Below the pieces are notes generated by a model. The model worked only from the letters and a program-made list of their open reading frames with translations, ran no database searches and was not told the DNA's origin. A program made the position numbers and the translations under genes. Positions 43,566 to 52,220 of a stretch of 62,068 bases of DNA are shown here, piece by piece. Position 1 is the stretch's first letter; every line of letters starts with the position of its first letter. Source of the DNA: an uncultured Pseudomonadota bacterium (lineage in GTDB: Bacteria; Myxococcota_A; UBA796; UBA9615). The stretch is from positions 1 to 62,068 of the forward strand of contig CALAGR010000008.1 of the NCBI GenBank assembly GCA_937891735.1, given 5' to 3'.

Positions 43566-44813
43566 CTACAGGGGCATCCACTCGATCATGCTGCTGCAGG
43601 AGGCCCGCCGGTCCCCGCCGTAGTACGAGGCGAACACCCACCCCGTGCTCTCGGCCTGCACGGTGTCCAGCTGGACCGGCCAGGTCGCGGTCTCGGGGCT
43701 GCAGATCGGATCGGGATACAGCGTCCAGGACGTGTACGCCGACCCGTTGGGCGGAAACACATAGAAGTAGCCGCTCGTGCTGCCCTGGGGATCGTCGGGG
43801 AGCCCGGTCCAGGCGAGCTCCGGCCGGTAGGTCCACACCTCCCCCGGGGTGGCCGAGAAGATCCGCGGAATGTCGAACAGGTCCGGCACGTGCACGGGCT
43901 CGTCGGGGCTCGGCAGCGACACATCGAAGGTCTGGCTGTGCCAGTCGCAGCCGGACTGGTCCGACCGCTGCACGCCGATCTGCAGATCCAGGGGACTCCC
44001 GGTGTCCACGACCCACAGATCGGCGGGCTGCCCGGTGGCCACGCTGTCCAGGATCGGCACATACAGCGGGGTCCACTCGGTCACCGATCCCACGACCTGA
44101 CGCGCGGTCACGCTGGTGACGACCGGATCGACCGCGCCGTCCCAGGTGCCCGGCACGAGATCGTCGGTGGACAGCGTCAGCTCCAACACCTCGTCTTCGA
44201 CCTCCCCGATCACCCCACCCGAGCCCATGCCCCACACGATCACGCCCACGTCGAGCTCGGAGAGCGCGAGCCACCAGGCCTGGGCCGGCTCGGTGCGCAG
44301 GGTGATGAACCAGCTGCCGTCGTCGTCTTGCTGGGGGGCCACGGCGGTCACGGACTCCAGCCACGTCGAGCTGCCGATCCTGCGCGCCCAGCTGCCCGAG
44401 ATCGTGCCCGCGTCCGTGAAGCCGTCGAGTCGCACCCGGATGTCCACCTCGTCGCCCCCGCGCCGGGAGTTGGAGGAGTACACCTCGTGGTCGTGCTCGC
44501 GCTCGCAGTCGGCGTAGGTGGTCACGGAGGTCGGCGACTCGTAGAAGTCCACCTGCTGGGGCGCGCTGTCCGGGATCTCGATGGAGTACCGACCCTGGAG
44601 GTCGGTCGTGTCCACCGCCTGTCCGACGCTGACGTCCATGCCGGAGATCGCCTCGTCCGTGGACCAGTCGACCACCTGCCCCGTGAACCGAAAGCTCACG
44701 TCGTCGTCGTCGTCCGGCGCTGGCACCGGCTCGTACTCATCCGGTTCGCTCGGACAGCCCGCGCCCGAAAACGCCAGGACAGCAACCACGACCCACAGAC
44801 GGAAACGATGCAT
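43566..44813 (-). CDS. Lipoprotein with CarboxypepD_reg-like domain
   Basis: A 415-residue predicted lipoprotein: signal core VVVAVLAFSG, lipobox GAGC followed by Pro-Ser and an acidic tract DDDDD. Residues about 42-85 look like a carboxypeptidase-regulatory-like beta sandwich (FTGQVVDWSTDEAISGM, LQGRYSIEIPD). The rest is beta-rich with many Trp and Tyr residues and four or five Cys, not assigned to a family. Likely surface exposed. It ends 65 bp before the likely transcription start region of the signalling operon and begins 27 bp after the DUF2330 stop, so it may be co-transcribed with DUF2330. Confidence 0.8.
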   Translation of the reverse strand: MHRFRLWVVVAVLAFSGAGCPSEPDEYEPVPAPDDDDDVSFRFTGQVVDWSTDEAISGMDVSVGQAVDTTDLQGRYSIEIPDSAPQQVDFYESPTSVTTYADCEREHDHEVYSSNSRRGGDEVDIRVRLDGFTDAGTISGSWARRIGSSTWLESVTAVAPQQDDDGSWFITLRTEPAQAWWLALSELDVGVIVWGMGSGGVIGEVEDEVLELTLSTDDLVPGTWDGAVDPVVTSVTARQVVGSVTEWTPLYVPILDSVATGQPADLWVVDTGSPLDLQIGVQRSDQSGCDWHSQTFDVSLPSPDEPVHVPDLFDIPRIFSATPGEVWTYRPELAWTGLPDDPQGSTSGYFYVFPPNGSAYTSWTLYPDPICSPETATWPVQLDTVQAESTGWVFASYYGGDRRASCSSMIEWMPL

Positions 44814-44840
44814 CAGGCCCCCCCAGTCGGGGCCAGCTTC

Positions 44841-46463
44841 CTACATGCGGCGGCGCAACGCGAGCCCGAAGGCGCCCAGGAGCAGCGCCAGGAAGGCCGT
44901 GGGCTCCTCGTTGGCGGCGCTGCAGCCGCCCTCGCAGGCGCCCCAGTTGCCGATCTGGGCGGTGTCGTAGGCCTTGACGATGGCCGAACACACGGGCGAG
45001 CCCGCGTTGGGCACGGCCGCGAAGCCCTCGTCGCAGGAGCAGGTGGCGAAGCCGTTGACCGACACGCACTCACCGAACTCGCCGCAGTTGGCGAAGGCGC
45101 ACGGGTCCGGCGCGTCGGCGCCCAGGTCGGCGGTCAGGAAGTCCCAGGTGCGGTCCTGACAGACGATGCTGGGGACCTCGGCCTGCCCGGGCAGGGGGGC
45201 GAGCATGACCTCGCGGGCCACGAAGCCGACCTCGCAGCCGCAGCCCTCGATGCCGGCGTCCGTGGTGGCGCAGAAGCCGCCCACGCCGCAGTAGGTGGAC
45301 CCGCAGGGGATCATCGCCGTGTTCGCGTTGGGCCCGCAGGCCTCGATGCGGGGGCGCTCGGACAGGTCGAGCACGCCGCTCACCAGGGACGCCGCGGAGG
45401 GCCCGAACAGCGGATCGGACACCATCTCCTCGGGGTGGGCGCGGCCGTGGAAGCGGGTGAGGAAGTCGCGCCGCCCGAGCATGGCGGTCAGGGCCTGCTG
45501 GGACTCGTCGAAGTCCTCCTGGGAGCCGCTGCCGGCCGCGAACTGGGAGATCCCTGCCGTGAGGTTCGACACGCTGGTGGAGTTGGCCGACATCTCGGTG
45601 ACGAAGCCCTGCCCGCCCACCTCGTCCAGCTGCAGCGACAGCAGCGAGTGGTAGTTGTTCTGCCCTGACATGGGGTTGGCCTGCAGGCGATCAATGTCGA
45701 TCTCCATGCTCATCCAGTTGATGGACTCGTAGTTGCTGTCCCCCAGCACGAAGACCAGCAGGCCCATCTCGGGCTCGGCGGCGATCGAGGTCAGACGGAG
45801 CGGGATCATGGGCTCGGTGCCCGGCCACGTGACGGACAGGGGCGCGATCTCGGCGACGTCGGCGCCCGCGACGAGCTTGACGCCCAGGAAGGCGAGGCCG
45901 TCGGACACGTAGTCGGCGATGGACGGCTCCATGGCCGGCGTGACGAGGTACCCGTTGGTGTTGAGCCAGTCGATGAGCGCCTGGGCGTCTCCCGCCTGGA
46001 TCAGCTCGTTGTCGAAGGGTCCGACGGTGGGCAGGTCGGTGACGTCCACGCCGCCGTCGTCGTCGTCGCCGAAGTTGGCAGAGTCCTGGGGGGCCAGGAA
46101 GCGGTCGCCCCCCATCCCCGGGGTCTGGGCGCTGCACTTCGTCTGGGGCGGGATCACCGTGGGGACCGTGGCGAGCTCGAGGATCCGCAGCACGTCCGGC
46201 GGGGTGAGCGCGAGGTCCGGCACGGGCATGGCGTCGCTGATCGGGATGGGCAGCAGCCAGGAGAAGGACTGGGGGTCACCGCCGTACTGGATGTCCACGG
46301 TGGTCGTCACGGTGCGGTTGTCGGGATCGACCTCGAACAGGATCCGTTCACCGGACTGCTCGACGGGGATGGGGGTGCCCCCGTCGCAGAACAGACCACC
46401 GCAAGCCAACGCCGCGGCTGGGGTAAGAAGGGAGATGAGGACGGTGGAAATGAGTGTGCGCAT
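44841..46463 (-). CDS. DUF2330 protein with MYXO-CTERM-like anchor
   Basis: A 540-residue secreted protein. The signal peptide ends near ALA and is followed by CGGLFCDGGTPIPVEQSGERI, the DUF2330 N-terminal signature, up to position 38. The body carries SWLLPIP typical of the family. Near the C-terminus are Cys-rich EGF-like segments (CAFANCGEFGECVSVNG, CSCDEGF) and then CEGGC, a hydrophobic helix (AFLALLLGAFGLAL) and RRR-M, the sorting signal pattern of myxobacteria. The function of DUF2330 is unknown. The gene is divergent from 46531 across 67 bp. Confidence 0.9.
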   Translation of the reverse strand: MRTLISTVLISLLTPAAALACGGLFCDGGTPIPVEQSGERILFEVDPDNRTVTTTVDIQYGGDPQSFSWLLPIPISDAMPVPDLALTPPDVLRILELATVPTVIPPQTKCSAQTPGMGGDRFLAPQDSANFGDDDDGGVDVTDLPTVGPFDNELIQAGDAQALIDWLNTNGYLVTPAMEPSIADYVSDGLAFLGVKLVAGADVAEIAPLSVTWPGTEPMIPLRLTSIAAEPEMGLLVFVLGDSNYESINWMSMEIDIDRLQANPMSGQNNYHSLLSLQLDEVGGQGFVTEMSANSTSVSNLTAGISQFAAGSGSQEDFDESQQALTAMLGRRDFLTRFHGRAHPEEMVSDPLFGPSAASLVSGVLDLSERPRIEACGPNANTAMIPCGSTYCGVGGFCATTDAGIEGCGCEVGFVAREVMLAPLPGQAEVPSIVCQDRTWDFLTADLGADAPDPCAFANCGEFGECVSVNGFATCSCDEGFAAVPNAGSPVCSAIVKAYDTAQIGNWGACEGGCSAANEEPTAFLALLLGAFGLALRRRM

Positions 46464-46530
46464 TGGGGCCTCCGCGAGCAGGGTCCTGCGAAGATCGGGC
46501 CAGCGCAAGCAGGCATCGGGTGGAGGAATG

Positions 46531-47664
46531 ATGGATCGATTCGTTTGTTGGTCGGCGGCCGCGCTGATGGCCCCGCTGTTCGCCGGCTGCCCCTGCCAGG
46601 TGTTCGACGGGCTGGACTACCGGATCAGCTACCGATCCTGCATCGGAAAGCCGGATCTGCCGGTGCAGCGCTCCAGCGAGTGGGAGGTCACCATCATCGA
46701 CGAGGAGGACATCGCGGTCACCTGGACCAGCGACGACCCTGCGGTCGTGTCCGCCACCGGCGACAGCGAGGCGGTGGTGCTGCGGGCGTGGGAGGTGGGC
46801 ACCGCGGAGGTGACCTCGGTGCTCGCCGACGGCACCAGCGACCGCATGCGGTGGGACGTGACCCGCGCCACCTCGGCCACCCTCGTGGACATCTACACCG
46901 AGTGGGTGGCGGGCAGCCTCGACCCGCCCGACATGGATCTGTACGGGGATCTGCCGGTGCAGCCCGTCGGCGATCCGGTGCGGATGTGGCAGGGGACGTC
47001 CCTGGACCTGGACCTGCGCCTCGCCGACGCGGACGGGGGCGCCGTGCAGTGGGCGCCGTCGGCGCTGACGTCGGACGGCTCGATCCGGGTGGACGACACC
47101 AGCGCCGTGGTGCGTCTGACACCGGACGGCGCGGGGCAGGTGTTCGACGACGTGGGCGACACGCTCCTTTCGGTGTCCGTGCTCCCCGTCGAGGCGCTGG
47201 ACACCGCGTCCATCGCGCTGGGGGTCCTGGAGCGGGCGCGGCAGGAGCCGGAGCCCGACGCCGGGTCCATGAGCATCGCGTGGCTCCGGGCGGTGGTGAC
47301 GGACTCCAGCGACGACCTGATCCAGCAGGCCCCCCTGGTCTGGAGCGTGATCGGCGCCGGGTCGGTGCGCAGCCAGTCCGAAGGCGCTTCGTCGGACAGC
47401 ACCGGGATCGCCCAGTGGATCCTGGAGGGGAGCGAGCTCGACAACTGGGACGCCGCCCGGGCCTGCGTGGTGGTGAGCCTTCCGACGGACACGGGCACGG
47501 TGAGCCGGTCGGCCTGGATCACGCCCGAGGGGGTGGAGCTGTACGACAACCACCGCTGCGGCAACCGGGGCTGCGCCTGCTCGGCCGTCGAGCCCACCGC
47601 TGCGCCGCTGGCGGTGGCGGCGTTCGCGGCCCTGGCGGGGTGGGTGCGTCGCCGCAGGGGCTGA
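46531..47664 (+). CDS. Surface protein with both lipobox and MYXO-CTERM-like tail
   Basis: A 377-residue protein. The N-terminus (LMAPLFAGC-PC) is a lipoprotein signal with lipidation at about Cys19. The middle carries a bacterial Ig-like (BIG2) pattern (VTWTSDDPAVVSAT, WEVGTAEVTSVLADG). The C-terminus has CGNRGCACS, a hydrophobic stretch (PLAVAAFAALAGWV) and RRRRG. Having both a lipobox and a C-terminal sorting signal is unusual. ATG at 46531 is preferred over 46528 because GGAGG sits 4 bp upstream of the former. Longer upstream reading overlaps the divergent DUF2330 gene and is not believed. Confidence 0.85.
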   Translation: MDRFVCWSAAALMAPLFAGCPCQVFDGLDYRISYRSCIGKPDLPVQRSSEWEVTIIDEEDIAVTWTSDDPAVVSATGDSEAVVLRAWEVGTAEVTSVLADGTSDRMRWDVTRATSATLVDIYTEWVAGSLDPPDMDLYGDLPVQPVGDPVRMWQGTSLDLDLRLADADGGAVQWAPSALTSDGSIRVDDTSAVVRLTPDGAGQVFDDVGDTLLSVSVLPVEALDTASIALGVLERARQEPEPDAGSMSIAWLRAVVTDSSDDLIQQAPLVWSVIGAGSVRSQSEGASSDSTGIAQWILEGSELDNWDAARACVVVSLPTDTGTVSRSAWITPEGVELYDNHRCGNRGCACSAVEPTAAPLAVAAFAALAGWVRRRRG

Positions 47665-47697
47665 GCCCGCCTGGCCCAAGAGCCCTATGCTGACGCA

Positions 47698-48849
47698 ATG
47701 TTCCTGCGCGCGCGCCTCTGCCTCCTGCTCCTGCCCGTCCTGCTCGGGGCCTCGTGCGCCGACGGCGGGTTCGACGTGGCCGAGGACCCCGACGTCGTGG
47801 ATCCCGTGCCCGTGATCGACGTGGACGGCGACGGCTCCCCCGCGGGCCAGGACTGCGACGACGCCGATCCCGACAACGCGCCGTTCTTCAACGAGTACTG
47901 CGACGGCGCGGACAACGACTGCGACGGGGTGATCGACAACGGGTTCGACGCCGACGGCGACGGCACCACCCGGTGTGGGCCGGATCTGGAGTTCGACACC
48001 CCCGACGACGACTGCGACGACGCGGATCCGCTGCGGTTCCCCAGCGCCACCGAGCTGTGCGACGGCATCGACAACAACTGCAACGCCCTGGTGGACGACG
48101 GGTTCGACGTGGACGGCGACGGCACCTCCCTGTGCGGTCCCGACGGCGAGCTGGGCACCGCGGACGATGACTGCGACGACGGCGACGCGCAGATCGAGCC
48201 GGGGATCTGGGACGACTGCGACGGCCAGGACGTCAACTGCAACGGGATCGTGGACGAGGACTGTCACACGGATCCAAACCAGGTCCTGTACTGCTGGGCC
48301 GACGGGGACGGGGACGGCTGGGGCGGCGCCTCGACCGTCGTCACCGCCGACGCCGACTGCGCCGATCCGGGGGAGTCGGGGCGACCGGGCGACTGCGACG
48401 ACAGCGATCCGGCGATCCACCCCGGCGCCACGGACCTGCCCGGCAACGGCCTGGACGAGGACTGCAACGGCGCGGATCAGCAGAGCTCCTGCATCGGCAC
48501 CACCATCTACGCCGCCGAGGGCGAGCCCAACGACGGGCCCTCGCAGACCAACCTGGTGCTGGCCGGGGACGGCGACGTCGTGCTCGACGGGTCGATCACC
48601 TGCGGCGCCGGGGCCAACGAGGACTGGTTCGTGGTGACGTTCGGCTGCGGGGGGCCGGTGTCGTTCGCGCTGGACTGGGTGGGCGCCAGCGATCTCGATC
48701 TGTACGTGACCGGCTCGGTCAGCGTCGCCGAGACCGGCCCCGGGCCCGTCACCGCCACCACGTCCGCGGCGGCCGGCAGCATGGTCGCCCACATCGCGTG
48801 TCCGGCGGGCGCGGCGGTGGCCTGGACGCTGACCATCGACTGGCTCTGA
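47698..48849 (+). CDS. MopE-repeat lipoprotein with C-terminal PPC-like domain
   Basis: A 383-residue predicted lipoprotein (lipobox LGASC) with an acidic linker and four MopE-type repeats (YCDGADNDCDG, LCDGIDNNCNA, DCDGQDVNCNG, LPGNGLDEDCNG), each with a DCDD or DCDDxD calcium-type loop. The C-terminal 110 residues (EGEPNDGPSQTN, then DWFVVTFGCGG and LDLYVTGS) match the pre-peptidase C-terminal-like beta sandwich common on secreted bacterial proteins. It starts 33 bp after the previous gene and ends 13 bp before the YfhO-like gene. Confidence 0.88.
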   Translation: MFLRARLCLLLLPVLLGASCADGGFDVAEDPDVVDPVPVIDVDGDGSPAGQDCDDADPDNAPFFNEYCDGADNDCDGVIDNGFDADGDGTTRCGPDLEFDTPDDDCDDADPLRFPSATELCDGIDNNCNALVDDGFDVDGDGTSLCGPDGELGTADDDCDDGDAQIEPGIWDDCDGQDVNCNGIVDEDCHTDPNQVLYCWADGDGDGWGGASTVVTADADCADPGESGRPGDCDDSDPAIHPGATDLPGNGLDEDCNGADQQSSCIGTTIYAAEGEPNDGPSQTNLVLAGDGDVVLDGSITCGAGANEDWFVVTFGCGGPVSFALDWVGASDLDLYVTGSVSVAETGPGPVTATTSAAAGSMVAHIACPAGAAVAWTLTIDWL

Positions 48850-48862
48850 AGACGCCCGGGCC

Positions 48863-50689
48863 ATGAACCACCCCGAGCGTCCCTCCCGCGCCGCCCGCGC
48901 CGCCGCCCTGCTGGTGGGGCTGCTCCTGTGCGCGCTGACCGCCTGGCTCTTCCCGGCGCCGTTCAACGCGCCCCTTGACGCCGAGATCGCCCACGCCGTC
49001 AACGAGGACTGGGACTGGCAGCTGTCCTCCTGGGAGGCGAGCCGCCGCCAGGTCCTCGACGGGATCGTGCCCACCTGGGCGCCCTGGATCAGCGGCGGGG
49101 TGCCCCTTCTGGGCAACCCGGAGAACCCGGCGCTGTTCCCGGGCTTCGTGCTGGTGCTGGCGATGGGCAGCGTGCCGGCCATGAAGATCCTGCTGATGTT
49201 GCAGTGGTGGCTGCTGGTGTGGGGCGCGTGGTGGGCGGGCCGCGAGATCGGCCTGTCGCCCCTGGCGGCGCACTTCGGGAGCCTCGCCCTCATCGCGTCG
49301 AGCTTCCTGCCGGAGTTCGTGGCCTGGGGACACCAGATGTTCCTGGGGCTGTGCTGGCGGCCCCTGGCCTGGGTCGCGCAGCGGCGGGGGCGGTGGGCGC
49401 TGGCGGGCGCGGCGCTGGCGATGCCCCTTCTGTACGGCGCCCACTACGTCTTCTTCTTCGGGGTGGTGTGGCTCGTGCTGGACGCGGTGCTGCGCTCCCT
49501 GGACGAGGACCGGCTGCGCTGGTTCGCGCCGGTGCTGATCGCCAACGGGCTGCTGCTGACGGTCGCGGACGGACCCGCCAACGCCGCGCTGTTCTGGCCC
49601 CTGGCGGCGGCGTTCCTCATCGCGGTGCTGCTCCAGCGGCCGGCCCGGGGTCTGCTGGAGCCCGAGGACGCGCTCCTGCCGCTGCTGGCGACGGGGCTCG
49701 TGGCGGCGCTGCTGATCGGCCCCAAGGTCCTCGCGGCGGGCGAGCTGGTGGGGGTCAGCGAGCGCCTCACGGCGCGCCTCGCCAACCCCGCCCTGAACGC
49801 GGGCTACGACCTCGGCCACGCCTGGGACGTGCTCCGGGGCGCGGTGGATCGGCCCGCGGGGCACGAGGGCCAGAACGTCTTCTTCAGCGGCTTCCCCGTG
49901 GCGGCCGGCTTGCTGGGCCTGTCCCTGGCGGGCTGGCGGCACCCCCGCTGGGGGCTGCTGGGGCTGTTCTTCTGGAGCCTGGGGTGGGCCGACGCCACGC
50001 CGGTCAACCTGCTCGAGGGGCTCAACCGCCTTCCGGGCTTCGATCTGCTCGGCAAGGTCGAGCGGTACTCGCTGCTCTGGACGCTCTTCCTGGGCTTCGG
50101 GATGGGCCACCTCGCCGACCGCCTGTACGCCCGGGCGGGGCGGATCGGCGCGGTGTTGATGCTCGCGGGCACCGGGGTGTGGCTCGTGGCCGCGCTGCCG
50201 CACTCCCGCCAGGACATCCACTCCGTGCAGCCCGCACCCACCGCCACGGAGGGGGAGTTCGCCCAGACCCGCGGGGGGGACCTGCCGGGCTTCGAGTCGA
50301 TCCAGGCCAACCTGGGGCGGGTGGACGTGCGCATCGCGGCGCCGCCGGACCGGCTGCCCGAGGGGCTGTTGAGCCGCGACGAGCCCGGCTACCGCGGGGA
50401 GGCGTACCTGTCCGACGGCGGTCCGGTCCCGGTGGTGGTGATGGGATCCCGCAGCGCGGTGGCGGTGCCCCGGGCCGGGCAGGTGGTGCTGAACCAGACC
50501 TGGTACCCCGGCTGGACCGTGGACGGGGAGGCCACCCAGCCCTGGCGGGGCCTCGTGTCCGCGCAGCTGACGGCGGGCCCGCACACCTTCCGGTACTGGC
50601 CCCCGGGGCTCGGCCCCGCGCTGGCCCTGGCGGCCCTGACGTGGCTGGGCATCGGCGTGGCCCTGGTGCGCGCGTGGAGGCGACGATGA
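48863..50689 (+). CDS. YfhO-like polytopic membrane protein
   Basis: A 608-residue membrane protein with about 12 hydrophobic helices and a C-terminal soluble portion. The segment NQTWYPGWTVDGE, followed by a further helix, is the recognised C-terminal signature of YfhO-like proteins, which are GT-C-fold glycosyltransferases or relatives acting on lipid-linked sugars. The DxE-type motif in the first periplasmic loop (PLDAEIAH) could be the metal or donor-binding acidic site, but this is inferred. Stop and next start overlap (ATGA). Confidence 0.82.
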   Translation: MNHPERPSRAARAAALLVGLLLCALTAWLFPAPFNAPLDAEIAHAVNEDWDWQLSSWEASRRQVLDGIVPTWAPWISGGVPLLGNPENPALFPGFVLVLAMGSVPAMKILLMLQWWLLVWGAWWAGREIGLSPLAAHFGSLALIASSFLPEFVAWGHQMFLGLCWRPLAWVAQRRGRWALAGAALAMPLLYGAHYVFFFGVVWLVLDAVLRSLDEDRLRWFAPVLIANGLLLTVADGPANAALFWPLAAAFLIAVLLQRPARGLLEPEDALLPLLATGLVAALLIGPKVLAAGELVGVSERLTARLANPALNAGYDLGHAWDVLRGAVDRPAGHEGQNVFFSGFPVAAGLLGLSLAGWRHPRWGLLGLFFWSLGWADATPVNLLEGLNRLPGFDLLGKVERYSLLWTLFLGFGMGHLADRLYARAGRIGAVLMLAGTGVWLVAALPHSRQDIHSVQPAPTATEGEFAQTRGGDLPGFESIQANLGRVDVRIAAPPDRLPEGLLSRDEPGYRGEAYLSDGGPVPVVVMGSRSAVAVPRAGQVVLNQTWYPGWTVDGEATQPWRGLVSAQLTAGPHTFRYWPPGLGPALALAALTWLGIGVALVRAWRRR

Positions 50690-51438
50690 GCGTGCGCGTG
50701 CTGACCTGGAACCTGTTCGGGCTCTCGGACGAGCACCTCGACGTGCGGACCGAAGCGGCGATGTTCATCGCGCTGCTCGGGGGCACCCCCGAAGAGGTCC
50801 TGCAGGGAGGACGCCCGCCGCCGCCGCCGGACGTGCTGCTGCTGCAGGAGGTTGTGGAGCGCACCTGGCACGCCCACCTGCGGCCCCACCTGACCGCCGC
50901 GGGGTACACGATCCTGCCGCTGGCGCCCCGGCCGCGGGAGTACTTCGAGGTGATCGCGGTGCGCCCGCCGTTCGTCGTCACCGGCCACCAGGTCCACAAG
51001 CTGACGAGCGATCAGGGGCGCGAGCTGGTGGAGGTCACGGCGGAGCGCGACGGCGAATCCTGGCTCCTCCTGACCGCCCACCTGGAGAGCCTGCGCGCCG
51101 GCTCTGCCCTGCGGATGCAGCAGGCCCGCGTCGTGCTGGAGCGGCTGGCGAACCACGCCGGTCCCGCGCTCTTCGGGGGGGACACCAACCTGCGGGCCGA
51201 GGAGGCCGCGCAGCTCCCGGTGTCGTGCGACGCGTGGGAAGCGTGCGGGGGCAAGGCGTCCGAGCGCTGGACCTGGGGACACGGCAAAGGGTCCCGATCC
51301 CGGGGCGCGCGCTTCGACCGGATCTGGGGAGCGGGCGTCGCCTTCAGCGGGCTGCGCTGCGTCGGTCGGCAGCCCGTGACCCCGGACGGCCAGCCGCCGT
51401 CGGATCACGTGGGGGTGCTGGTCAGTTGCCGATCGTGA
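50686..51438 (+). CDS. TDP2-like endonuclease/exonuclease/phosphatase
   Basis: A 250-residue EEP-fold enzyme with TWNLFG (Asn), LLQEV (Glu), TAHLES, GGDTNLR and SDHVGV, all catalytic motifs in order. GDTNLRxxE is characteristic of the tyrosyl-DNA phosphodiesterase 2 branch that cleaves 5'-phosphotyrosyl bonds. No signal peptide, so it is cytoplasmic. Translationally coupled to a YfhO-like membrane protein, a surprising pair; the enzyme could instead act on a phosphodiester of a lipid or glycan. The 3' end overlaps the convergent lipoprotein gene by 17 bp. Confidence 0.87.
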   Translation: MSVRVLTWNLFGLSDEHLDVRTEAAMFIALLGGTPEEVLQGGRPPPPPDVLLLQEVVERTWHAHLRPHLTAAGYTILPLAPRPREYFEVIAVRPPFVVTGHQVHKLTSDQGRELVEVTAERDGESWLLLTAHLESLRAGSALRMQQARVVLERLANHAGPALFGGDTNLRAEEAAQLPVSCDAWEACGGKASERWTWGHGKGSRSRGARFDRIWGAGVAFSGLRCVGRQPVTPDGQPPSDHVGVLVSCRS

Positions 51439-52168
51439 CCGAGTCGCTGCCCGGGGGGCCGAACTGGTAGCCGTCGTCCGGGGTGACCACGCACTCCCAG
51501 ACCTCGCCCGGCGACGTCAGGCTCGGGTTCACCTCACCCTGGTTGTCCAGGGCCGGGCTGCCGTTCTGGTTCCACCGGAACCCGTAGTTGAGCAGCTCGC
51601 CTTCGGGATCGATGGAGGGCGACACGATGATGCAGGCCAGCGCGTCGTCGGGTCCGGGCTCGGCGGGCTGCACCTCCACCACCGGCGCCGACGGCGGCTC
51701 GTTGGTCCCACCCTCGCCGATGTCCACCTCCACGATCGACGCCGGCCCGTCCAGGAGGCCGTCCGTGGGGGTGACGCGGCACTTCCAGTTCTCGCCGTCC
51801 GTCGTGAGCCCGGGGGTGATCTGCTGGGCGGTGATGTCGGGCTGGAGCACGTCGTCCACCAGCCACTCGAAGAAGTAGGTCACGCGGTCGCCGTCGGGAT
51901 CGACCGCGGCCTCGACCAGCAGGCAGGTGAAGGGATCGTCGGGGGTGACCGAGCCGGGGGAGTCGATCTGCACGCTCGCGAAGCCCGGGGGCCGGTTGCC
52001 GACCGCGGAGTCGTCGTCGTCGCCCGAGTCGTCGTCGCCCGAGTCATCGTCGTCCCTGTCGACGGTGGCGTCGTCGTCGTCCGGGCAGACGGTCGGTTCG
52101 GCGGACGGGCAGCCCGCGACGAGCAGGGAGAGGAGGAGGAGAACCAGGCCAGGGCGGTGAGTGTGCAT
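51422..52168 (-). CDS. Lipoprotein with acidic linker and two Ig-like domains
   Basis: A 248-residue lipoprotein (LLVAGC-PS) with a long Asp/Ser tract (about 29-55, DDDDATVDRDDDDSG and similar) and two repeats of about 85 residues. Each repeat has an ACIIV/TCLLV strand, a DPDGD or DPEGE loop, a WxCxVTP strand and a DG loop, a pattern like the PKD/Ig-like repeats found in other myxobacterial lipoproteins. No enzyme motif. Likely a surface-displayed binding or structural protein. Confidence 0.85.
   Translation of the reverse strand: MHTHRPGLVLLLLSLLVAGCPSAEPTVCPDDDDATVDRDDDDSGDDDSGDDDDSAVGNRPPGFASVQIDSPGSVTPDDPFTCLLVEAAVDPDGDRVTYFFEWLVDDVLQPDITAQQITPGLTTDGENWKCRVTPTDGLLDGPASIVEVDIGEGGTNEPPSAPVVEVQPAEPGPDDALACIIVSPSIDPEGELLNYGFRWNQNGSPALDNQGEVNPSLTSPGEVWECVVTPDDGYQFGPPGSDSVTIGN
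52004..52085 (-). repeat. GAC-rich coding tract
   Basis: Runs of GAC and TCG on the coding strand encode the Asp/Ser linker of the lipoprotein at 51422-52168. Unit structure is degenerate (GAC x3-4, then TCG GGC). The repeat is like that at 14611-14745, although the proteins are otherwise unrelated. Confidence 0.65.
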
Positions 52169-52220
52169 GGCGAGACCCTAGACCAGCGCGCCCGTCGCTG
52201 TATGGCCGAAGTCGGGCCCG

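Noticed and set aside
45919-46530. Upstream extension of the lipobox/MYXO-CTERM protein
   Set aside because: It would read antisense through the DUF2330 gene and hide a good lipoprotein signal that starts at 46531 behind a GGAGG.
48863-51438. A defence system made of a membrane protein and a nuclease-like enzyme
   Set aside because: The membrane protein has a YfhO-type C-terminus and the enzyme keeps TDP2-like motifs; no other defence genes, mobile elements or toxin-like features lie nearby.
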